From the NCBI GenBank assembly GCA_902728285.1, contig CACVBU010001147.1:659466-723465 (forward strand): a DNA stretch of 64,000 bases, in the 5' to 3' direction. The DNA is from Clytia hemisphaerica. Its lineage: Eukaryota; Cnidaria; Hydrozoa; Leptothecata; Clytiidae. Under the pieces are notes generated by a model. The model did not search any database. It was not told where the DNA came from and saw nothing but the letters and a program-made list of their open reading frames with translations. Positions 45,269 to 56,400 of the stretch are shown in pieces. Within the stretch, counting starts at the first letter, position 1, and the number at the start of each line of letters is the position of its first letter. The position numbers were made by a program, and so were the translations under genes.

Positions 45269-48200
45269 GTAAGTAAGCTTTTACAAATGTCACATACTGG
45301 TTAATAATGTTATTTCCCTGGTTGAGTTTGGTGAGAACGAAATTCATTTTTAAATGCACTTCTAGCGACCTTCAATTTTCAATTTCATCAATTTTCAGCT
45401 GGTTGCGTCATAAATTGAAAGTTTTTTTCAAATTGACTCTTTCTTCAACACCAATCAATGAGTTTTTCCGCTATATAAAGTCAACTTTCACTTTGAAATA
45501 TCAAAGCTCCTTGTTGATGTATTCTTCATTTTGACTCTGTTTCGCAGTCTTACTTTGCTATTTTAAGGTTGTTTTGTCGTCAGCTATTTTATGAATAGGT
45601 CTCCAGTCTCGTGTCTTCAAATGCGATTAAAAATTTTGTTTACATTCGACTTGACCTACTCTCTTGCAACTTGACTTCAACTGGTGCAATATTTTTACTT
45701 TATTTACTCATGACAGTATTAATTTTCAATGTTTGACCCAAAACATGATATTCGATTGACAAAAATGCTATCAAATTTTTGATTTACAAATTAATTTTCC
45801 AATAAAAAGTTCAATTTAAATACATATGTTTTAGTCGATACTCAAATTACTGTTCATGTAAGAATTTGATAAGATTCAAATACAGTTGTGTTTTAACAGC
45901 GCTGCTCAATCTCTAACAAAATTGTCAATCATTCAAAACTTCGATGATTTTGCTCAATTGTCTTCTGAAAATAGTCAAAGTAATAAAAAATACTAAATGA
46001 ATCGAGCGCCATTTTAAATGACCATGTACAGTAGCCAGATTCAAATTTTGATTGATGTCAGTATTAAGTATTCAAAGTTTCCAAATCATCCAAAACAGAT
46101 GTACAAAAAGTACAATCATGGTCCGGAAACTCTGGAAAGTGTCTTTCTGTCTTTCACGAAAAGATTGTCAGTTTCATCAAAACACTTGAAAATATAAGTA
46201 AAAAATCATGTCTAATTTTTGCATAAAATGTCAGTATAAATTGTACTTGGTCTGACTGATACGCTTCACTTCGTCCTGTACTTTTATACATCTAAAACCA
46301 ACTTTTGATGTAGAAGCTTTGAAGCTTAAAATTAGGTTGTTTAACTTTTGCCCTGGATTTTTGAATGAAACGCTTAATTTTGAAATATGTGGACTAATTA
46401 ATAGTTTGCCATTGATCTCACGGTTTTGTTCTGATTTTTTATGAGTTATATGGTTTTGTGTTCGTGAAATCAGTTTTGGTGCGTCTAATTTAGGTTTTTC
46501 TGTTCGTATCCATTTTGCTGGATTTGAATTTTATGGATCATGAATAAATACTCAGTCTGAGAGTGTTTCAATTTGCAAACACCTTGTATAAGGAACCAAG
46601 GATATGGGTTTTCAATCATCACAGTGTTTCTTTTAATTGTGTTAATTCGAAGTCTTAAATCTTGACAATTGACACTATCTCAACCCAAGCCACTCTCAAT
46701 TTTTCGATCCAAAATTTCTGTGTTATGGAAAATTTTTCAAAACTATTTGACTAGTTCGAGTCAGTGTATGGAAAAAAATTTCGAGTTTGTTCTACATTAT
46801 TGTCATTTTCAGTTCAGAAAAATCGTAAAGTTGCCTTAAATGTATCTTTGCCTGGATCAGATTGAATTAAAGACTTTGCTGAATTCAATTACGTTCTGAA
46901 AACACTAAAAAGGAAGGGGTTTAGTTGGAAAATTTTACTCAAGAATTGGGAAAGGGAGGGGGATGTAGATTGAAGGAGGGAACACTACCTACTTCTTCTG
47001 GTCAAAAATGGATCCTTTTCTGTATTTATTACAGTACAGTGTGTCCCAAAAAAGCGGACCATTTTTTTCTAAAATAAAAAGTATAAGTATAAAGTAAAAT
47101 TCTCAAAACTTAATCTAAATTGGGCAGAATAATTAAAATAAGTCTTTTGACACAATACACGTTTTTTAAGAACACCCAAAAATTCTTAACTTTTTTGAAT
47201 TTTAATTTAAAAATATTTTTAACATGTTCTAGTTATCACCATTTTTTGAGTACTTTTGTCAATTTCCTAAAGAATCGGGTGTTTTTGAGTCCGCAAAACC
47301 TTAAAATTTTCTTAACTTTTTCTTAATATTTTTTCATCAAAGCCTGCTTTTTTTTCTTATATAGTTTGTTCTTATATAAAAAAGGCGTTTATAATCAAAC
47401 TTTGCATCAGAACGGTCAGGTATGGTTGCTCGTGTACTGCGAAAACGCTTTATTCGGAAAAAATGGAACGCTCTCGTTCGACAAAGTCAAGTCTCGGTCC
47501 AAACAGTCAGGACAGTCAAATATTTCCTATATAATTGTTTACTTCCCAGTCGCAATGCTATCATTATACATACTCGATGTAACAATTTATTGTTTTTATG
47601 GCTAGTCATATTTCAAGATTGAGGAAAACGAATTATTGACAAAATACATCTTATAAATAAGCAGGAAAATAAGCACATTCAGTGACGAAACGATCAATTT
47701 GGTCAAGTGTGGTTTTAACGTTCTTACATGATCAATTTCTCGCTTTCTTCGAATTTTACTTCAACACTGTCTGCATGAAATATTTTGAAGCTTTATTTAG
47801 TCGATTTTTCTTTCCCTCGTTGACCGCATATATCAAAAGTCAAAATCCTTAAGAGCCTTATGCTTGTGTTTGTCTGGAATTTCTGTCTACTACAGCCTAA
47901 GGAATATTAGTGAAACACCTTCCTTTTGAAAGCTACACATCAAGATAAGACACGAAAAACTCTGTGACAAGGATATTTCCGAACTTCTCATGTACTTTTT
48001 CGATTTTCCTCTATCTGAATTTTCTTCTCTTTTGTTACTTACGGAAACGAAATTAAGCTCGTTACCTTATCTTGTTATTAATTGGATACTTCGTAACCGG
48101 TGTAATGAACATACTTGGATCACAAAGACAATCTTGTGGTATTACAATTTACTTGTTTTCGTTTGGTTTTGATTCTCAGTAAGAGTACATACTAGTTGGT

Positions 48201-50166
48201 TTATTGGTTGTTTTAACTGAATGTTTGCACTAAAAACAGTTAAAATATTCATTTTGCTGGTATTTTGTAGTCGGAAGTCATCAACTCGTACAAGGACATG
48301 AAAATTGCTAATCGGATAGCGTAATTGAATTGGAAATTACTTTTGAAGTTCACCTTTCGTGCTTTATGGGCATCTTTATCGAAGCATCTTGTCATAATCC
48401 TTTTCGTCTCTTGTTTCATTATCCTTTGTGATGAAAAGATGTCCCATCCAGATATCTCTTCTTGAATCAGCTTAAATGTTCAGATTAGAATACTTATCTC
48501 AAACACATCAAGAATTTTCGTTGTCGAGTTTGAACGCGTGGTATAATTAATATCTTGGGCTACTTTTAGTTGCTCCCCACTGTGGGCACAAGACCAGTGT
48601 CTAGATTGATTTTTCCGCTGTTTTCAACACTGAGTTCTGTGATACTTTCGTACCAATTTATGTAGTTAAGGTCCATAATTAAGCAGCATAGTTAGTGGTT
48701 TGTAACCATGTTCATTTTTCCATGTTTTAATATGCTTAATTACATCGTCTGTTAATTGTCTTCTTCGTATTTCGTCACTATTGTGATAAAGATATTCTTA
48801 ATTGCTTATGACGTTTGTCTCAGTAGAAGTGGGTCAGTTTACCAGCCAATGTCATTTTGATCAGTTTTGTCATGGGAAGCTGGATTCTTTGTATCGCACG
48901 TGTGTATCTTAATTCTTGAGATTATTGCTCTTCCTCCTCCTTCTCGTTTACTTAGAATTGACTCTCAAAATCTTGATAACATTTCTATGGATAGATAGAT
49001 CTCATGATTTTTGTTGACAAAATATGACAAAATATTTTTCTGAGAGTACAATTGATACAAATTGTGGTAAATGGAGGGAGGTTATTTTCTGGTTGTGGTT
49101 AACGTGGAATTGGATTGGATTATGATTCTGTGTAGATTTTCATAAGCTTGTTGGCTTGTTGGATTCGAATGACATCAATGCTGATGTGGCTGCACATACC
49201 TTGTTTATCAATTCTTTACCAGCCACCATATATTTTAACGGATAAAATTCAACTCAACTCCTACCATGTTCAGGGAACGACTAAGATTCGTTTTTATTCG
49301 TTGTGGCTCGTTTTAACCTGGTTAAATTTCTCTTTTCTTTTAATTGTCACCGAAACCTATAACACTGTTGTTTACCTAAAAGTAAAGCCACATATTGCAG
49401 CCGTCATTATGACGACTCCGATGATTTCGTCGACGAAAATGTGTGTTACAAACTTTGTACTTATTTTGTCATCTTTGTGGTCAGTGACCGTTCGGGGAGG
49501 AGGTATAGAAGCTTTTGTCTTCAAGTACAGTTTTTTGTGACACTGTTATCCTCACACCTACTGTGTCAAACCTTAAAAATCACATTTTTTGTCACTTTTA
49601 AAGCAATGATATTGTGTCGTCTAACATTATTTATCAGTCTTTCCACCGAATTTCAATTTTCCTGTTTTCTTTACTAACAGACTTCCTTGTCCTTCCTTCA
49701 AAAATTTGTTCTTTTGGCATCAGTTTATTTGTAAATGGTTGTTTATCTTAATGATTGTCCCGACTCTCGAATGACGGTACGTGATCGACATTTTCTGAAC
49801 GTTCTGTGGTCTGCTATCTAAACATTCTTTGCTCTTCATCTTTTCTACAAATAAAAGCATGGGCTTCCGATACACGGAAAGGCAGATCAACTCAATTGTC
49901 TCTCATACATCACATGAAAACTTGTGTAAATGTCGAATTGTTATTGTCATTGCTGTATAAAGGTTGACGGCTGTTTTGTTGAAATTCTGTTTTGGATAAT
50001 TTTCTTCTTGAATTTTTGTTGTAGTGGATGATTTTTAATGGCCTTAGTATAAATAGTTATCGTTATTAACAGAACTGCTTTTCTTAATTAGAGAAAACTA
50101 GATACATAATAAGCATAATTTTAAGATTCAAACTGATGGTTTATATTATTTGAGAAATTTGCTGAG
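45269..50166. other. Spacer between formin exons V4 and V5
   Basis: At 4.9 kb this is the longest gap in the array. I found no seventh module: no frame shows the conserved V/IV-I-L-N-x-x-x-G-I/L-x-Y-L signature. An AT-rich repeat piece of the TTAAGAAC family lies at about 47150-47395. Short ORFs near 49148-49677 have no recognisable features. Confidence 0.5.
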
Positions 50167-50551
50167 ATGAGGTTTAAAACGAACGGCTGGGCGCGTGTCA
50201 AGAACTTGACAGAACATTCACACGCAACAGTCAGCGATTTTGAAAATGCTGAACTCAACGATGCTTTTGTTCGTCGTATGTTATGCGACCCGAATTCTCA
50301 AACATACAGTGCTTTAAACCAATGGCTTAAAGTCTGCCCTCACGAATGGTTAAGAGAGTTTTTACAATGTGGCGGCTTGAAGTATATGTTTGCTGGGCTT
50401 ACCTACATGAATATGAAAGGTAGCTCCAAATTTACGGACACTGTAATTCAGATAGAGGTGGTTCGCGGAATTAAACTTGTCATTAATTGTGCTGATGGTA
50501 TCGAATATTTGATCACATCAAATGATGATTTGATTCATGTCATGGTTCTAT
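50167..50551 (+). CDS. Formin alternative first exon V5
   Basis: 385 nt (3n+1). A short start (MRFKTNGWARVKNLTEHSHA) leads directly into the GBD/DID module: LNDAFVRRMLCDPNSQTYSAL, EWLREFLQCGGLKYMFAGL, SKFTDTVIQIEVVRGIKLVI and GIEYLITSNDD. The lack of an extension makes it resemble the ordinary INF2 N-terminus. The donor CTAT/GTAAGT leaves one T, so the junction codes Ser-Leu-Asp-Thr-Gly. The product would be about 1,277 aa. Confidence 0.85.
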
Positions 50552-52778
50552 GTAAGTATTTGCCTCTTTTTGCTAGCTTTTTCAAATAAGATTTATTCAT
50601 AACTGACAATCCAGAATTCCTTTCAAAGACATATCCAGTAAGTTGCGAAATAAATGCCGATAAGGATCATCCAGGAATATCATACATTGACACATATTAT
50701 AGTATAATCCTCTGAATCAACCTTTTTAGGTATCATTTTACAATACTGACTCAATGCTTTAATCATACGTTTTCTGGATGATAACAATGCTACGTCACAA
50801 TTTACTTGGTGCTTTTCCTTTGTTATCAAATGAATCGTTAAGTGACTTTATCTTCCGCTGTAACAATCCTGAACTATTCACACGGGAAGGAATTCAAAAT
50901 ATCCACTAGACTGTATTCCTTTCTCCCTCATATTATGTGTGATGATCAAGGCTAATGATGTCAACATTCAAAATAGGTTTTTCTTTTCATAAAGATTAGT
51001 CTTATGAAAACACCAGTAACTGGGCAGACAAAACACATTAAAAATCCTTAATGAAAACCTTCTGACCTTCTGCTCTCACTGAAATTTTCATATTATGGAA
51101 ATGTTACTGGACTTCTTATGACTTGAAAACGTGGTTTTACTGACTGGCGTTATATATTTTTTCTGGATTGAACACGATTAACTTAGATTGATTATCAACC
51201 ATTAACGTTTATTCAGCTTCCTTATTGTCTATAAATTTGGTATCTCTGATAGATTCTGGACAATAGATAATTGTTTTGTTGGTTTAGACCTCGTTGTATT
51301 TCTCTTATCTTACATTTACCTCCAGAAAGAACTTAATGTTAATCGCATTTTTGCTCACCTTGTATCGACACCCATGATTACAGGTTTTTAAACAGGAGGA
51401 ACAGTCTTGAAATTTGACATAATTTAACTAATTAATTAGTACATTAATTTACAACCATGTTAATTAAACATTTCCGATAGTCGTGAATTTCAGTAATTTG
51501 ATTTCATATTTCACAAATCACTAGACCCCGCACTTCCTTAAGGTTATAGGGCTAGTATCAGTAGAATGCATCTTTTAGATCAAATGTTTCCCTAAAGATT
51601 TGGTGGATTCTTAACTTTCGATATAGTTCTGAAGCCCTCAATTTCCCATATCGTAGCCACTAAAAAGATCAAAGTCATATAATTTAACGAGCTTTCTGTT
51701 TGCAAAACAAATAGGTTGATTTATGTTAGAATCAAAATATTTTTATATAATTCGGAAGCCTTCTTGAAAAAATTACTGAATATCTTCATAAAATTGACAA
51801 AACTTGTAAAAAAGAATAATTTAATTGAGAAATCAAAAGTATTTCAGGAAATGTGAAATTTTTGTTGGCTATCAGACGCCAAAATTTGGCCGTTTTAGTT
51901 TTGATTTTTTCGATTGGCTGGATGACGGTGAAAGGAATTTCGAATGTTTATAATTGTTTGTTTATGTTCCCTATTTAATCTGCGTCATCCTAAAACATTC
52001 CCTAAAAATAAATTGTCAGCGAATTTTTCTGTCTTTGTATAAATTTGTTATAATTGAAGGGGAATATTTAATTTTATCGACAGTTCTCACCGAAAGAACA
52101 TTATTAAGATCTCAATGCATGACCTTTTTAAACTTTAGGTCATCGAGACATGTTTCTACTTGAAAAACACTCAACTCTCAAAATAAAGCCCTTAGTTGAC
52201 CAGACCGCGAAAGTTCGTTCAAGTGCGATTTTAAATCTGACACTTCAGAAATAATAAATACAACAATGGTAACTCGATACAAAAAAAAAAACATTTTCCT
52301 GTTTCTCATTTCCCAAGAAAAATAGCTCTACCAGTTTGGTATGAGCCTAAGATCTTCCAAAATTCTTAATCGTTTAAAATCTCTTCACACAATACTAAAG
52401 CAATCATACCATAAAACCCTATTAATTTTCATTTTTTCTAATGGGTATATCACGTAGCAGACTCATTTTAATGACTCCTGACACCTAAACACAAATCAAA
52501 TGCATCCAATTTACAACTGTAAAAAACTTTCATTGCTTTGCAGTAATGCATGCGATTAACGCCATGATAAAGAACATTTCAATCATAACTTTATTGGGGG
52601 ATTTTTGCTAACTCGCATGCAAAAGCTCAAAAGATTGATCGCTGATATATCTTGCTTTGTATAGATTTCGAATTCTGAAATTATTATACTGAAAAAATGT
52701 CCCTGAGTCGATTGATACTCTGTCATAAGAAGATAAATACATAACAAAGTAGTGATCGCATCAAAACTGGCGAACATC
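50552..52778. other. Spacer between formin exons V5 and V6
   Basis: AT-rich. No exon, RNA gene or transposon end recognised. Confidence 0.45.
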
Positions 52779-53169
52779 ATGAAAAATAAATGGGGAAAAG
52801 TATCACGGACTGTGGTTACTATTCGGACAGAGAAACCGTTAGTTTCGGACGATTTCGAACATTTGGTTAATGATGAGGAGAAAATACAATCTATTCTCAG
52901 TAAACAGTCGTCCGCTACTTACGCAGCGCTGAATACATATCTCACAAAATGTGATGGGTATTGGATGAAACAGTTCTTAGATTGTGATGCGCTGCATTTC
53001 ATGTTCAACCTCTTACACATTATGGGCCATAAAAGAGGGCCAACGCTACGGCTCCGTGATACAGTCTTGGAATTACAAATTGTGAATGTTATAAAATCTA
53101 TTTTGAACGATCGCACTGGTCTTGATTATTTGTTAGACGAAGAAAATCAAGTGGTTCAGCTTGCTCTTG
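52779..53169 (+). CDS. Formin alternative first exon V6 (proximal to common body)
   Basis: 391 nt (3n+1). It begins MKNKWGKVSRTVVTIRTEKP and runs straight into the module: SSATYAALNTYLTKCDGYWM, QFLDCDALHFMFNLLHIM, LRDTVLELQIVNVIKSILND and GLDYLLDEENQ. The donor CTTG/GTATTA is weaker than the GTAAGT of V1-V5. It lies only 262 bp from the first common exon. The N-terminus MxxKWGxV and the short leader make it the copy most like the conventional INF2 start. The product would be about 1,279 aa. Confidence 0.85.
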
Positions 53170-53431
53170 GTATTACTCTATCCTATACTCTGAAACTACC
53201 GTGCATGTAGACTTGAGTGATATCCAGAAGCATGTCTCTAGTTGTACTGGTCTATATTTCAATACGCGTATCATCAAAATCAGGCGAGGCTTAGAAGGAA
53301 AAAATCAAACGGTAAAATTTGGAATCTAGAGGAAAAAATGGAACTTGCATACGTATATTCCTGTGCTCTTTTGTGTCCTTTCTCTAGCATGAGAGACATA
53401 TGGATTCAATTTTCTTTTTTTCTTTTTGTAG

Positions 53432-56400
53432 CTTTGGACACGGGGAACGTTATGGTGAAGAAACAAGTGTTCGAAATGTTGTCCGGTGTCTGCTTGTACA
53501 GTGAACGTGGTTATCAACTCGCTCTCTCCGCACTCGAAAACTTCAAGGTAAGTGAACGAATATCATTTTGTTTTCATTTCAATTATAACCGTCTGCTAAT
53601 AGTGAGGTTAAATAAATCGGTGAAATCACGACGACGGACGAAAATGTAATAGGCTAGTGAGTTTCAACCAATCAAATTCCGTATTTCGACTAGCCTATTG
53701 CAATTTTTGTCCGCCGTCGTGATTATCCTGGTAAGCTTAACCTCAGTAATAATACCGTCTGTATTTGTAAAATATTTACTTAGCTGAAAATTTATCTTGG
53801 CTAAAGACTTATTTTTGCGACTACCTTTTTTGTTTTTTATTGCTTTTTCGGAGAGAGAACAAACAATGCGCGTTTTAAAGCTCTATTCCCAATCGATATT
53901 TTTATGACAGGCGATCGGAAAGGGTGTTTATGACCATAACAAAACAATATACGCAATTAATAATTATCAAAGGAATTTTCAAGTCGATGTTTTATTCCAT
54001 CGAAAGTCAGAAATCTTGTTTTTCTGATTGCGCTTTGCTGTTAGAAAAAATTTGTTTTGTTTTGATGCGAAAATCAAGACAAGTATGTGATGGTTTGTGA
54101 GAGATGTTTCTTGGAAATTTTGTCATCTTTTTATTTATCCTTATTACAACAACAGACAGAGAAAAGCCAACGATATCGATTCAGTATTATCCTCAATGAG
54201 TTGAAAAATGCAGAATTGTTCGCTTACAAGACCACTCTGTTGGCTTTTATCAATGCCATTCTGATGTCGACTGTCGACTTCAATGAGAGAAGACAAATCA
54301 GAAATGAATTTATCGGTAAGACCACTTTTTTGACCAACTGACCTTCTTAAATCTTACTGAGGATGTGAAAATTAGTTTGCTGGATCTGGAAATTTTCCGC
54401 TGAGATGTCCACCCCTCTGTAACTGAATGGTCAGTTATAAATATACTGTACCTCGTTTTATAAAAACGTCCAAACTTTTTTTATAAAAATAAAGTCTAAA
54501 AATATTTTTGAAATATTCTTAATCTCGAAAAATTTTGAGAATATATTTTCTATGACGGTGTATTCTTCATATAAATTGTCTATAGCTTAGGATTTACAAA
54601 TTTCTAGCTACACCCTCTCTTATAAGAACATGTAAATTTTTTATTTTTGGCATTTTCAGCCTAAAACTATTCTAACCATGTTCTTATTTATAAGGAAAAA
54701 TTGAGATATTTTAGGTTTAATACTCCATCCTTATAAATTCAACCTAGTTACTTAAAAGTCAGGCTTCATAAAGTCACCATTGTTCTTTGTTTTTATTTTT
54801 GTTATTGTTCTTATAAAAAAAACGATTTAAATGTTTACCCTCTGAAGCCTCCATCTGCTTACTTTCTAAAAATTTCAGTCATATTGCCAAAAATTCGTTT
54901 CAAACAAATTGATAATTCACCATTTTGAAACATTTAGAACGCCATGCAAATGTTTGATGAAGATAATACTATTTCGATTACCAAGTTTATTTCGCTTTTT
55001 TCATAGGCGTTGCTAGAAAAATCTCTCCTTATAATTATATTTTTATCTTTGAAATTTTGAATTTGCGATGGTGAAAATTGTCAAATGTCCTTACTCGGCT
55101 AGTGAAATTTTTACGCTTTGTGTTGTGACATATCTAAAAAACGCGGGCTCGCCAATCTTGCATGGTCATTTTCCAATAGATTTTTATCTTCGAAATTTTG
55201 AAAATACGAAAAAAATGAGGGTAGATTTTCCTTTATAGCTTTTTTTGGATTATAAGCAAAAAAACATCTGCCTTCAGATCATCTTATGGAGTTCATCGTC
55301 TCTCTCTTTCTAATCCTCACAGCTCGTTATTTTTGCCTTTTTGACTGGAATATAAGACAGATCTGTAAGCTTCTTTTGTTTCATCCTAGAAAAGAAGGAA
55401 AAATCGATAGAAATATCAGCTAGTCATTTATATTTCTTGGAGAGGGGTAATTTTAATTTAGGGAAGGGAAGAAAAAAGATATTTAACGGTTTGTTATTAT
55501 CCCCCTCTGTTTAATCACGACAATTCCGTCTTATTAGTCATAACTTTTGATTGTAAATGCTTCTTATGTTGTTTTTCAGGACTTGGCTTGTTGGACGAAC
55601 TCACTGCTCTCAGGTAAAGCAAATTCTTGTCTTACTCAACCTATTACCCTTATATCGCTTCTAAGTATCAGTTGTTTCAAGACCAATATCCGCGGACATC
55701 GATCAACAAAGTTTGATTTGTATCTACAGAAATAAACTTTATTCAAACGAACACCGTTAGTGGGCACTGATGAGTATATTTCGTCTGCTTCTGTTTCTAA
55801 GTAATTCTGTCTATTTGTTTCGCTTTGTGTTTTACATGGTGCTCAGCCTTTTAAACTCTTTCTACACAGACACGAGAACGATGAAGACTTCTTGACACAG
55901 ATCGTGGTGTTCGACGAACAGAAACAGCAAGATGATGATATGATGATCACTGGTGATGGCTTGGACCTCAATGATCACCAACAAGTCTTCAGGGCTGTCT
56001 TTGATCAGGTGAGATGAGAAATAATGTTCATAGCGGGTAGTGCAACACTAAGAGTTTACTATAATTTGTTAATTCTATACTCATAATATCTTCGTTTCGC
56101 GTGCACAGAACCAGCGGTGGGCTTTTATTATTCATGAGGAGTAGGGTCAATTCCCCAATAGGGAGGGCTCATATAAACATCCTATTCAGAATTAAGATTT
56201 CTACTATGCACCAAGCTCTAGCTTATGTTTTAACTATAAATGTCTGACCATCTATCTAAATTTATGTCCTTTCTTGAGAAAATCGTCTTTAACGAAAATC
56301 CTATTGAACTTTTTCTTTTTTTCTCAGATTGCCAACAAGCCAATCGCCAACAATTTTCTTCGTATATTACAAAGTTTGTTGATGATCGACGTTGAAAGTG

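Noticed and set aside
49148..49677. Overlapping ORFs of 130 and 78 codons as a possible gene between V4 and V5
   Set aside because: Hydrophobic but without motif, no matching splice context, and composition as in the surrounding intron.
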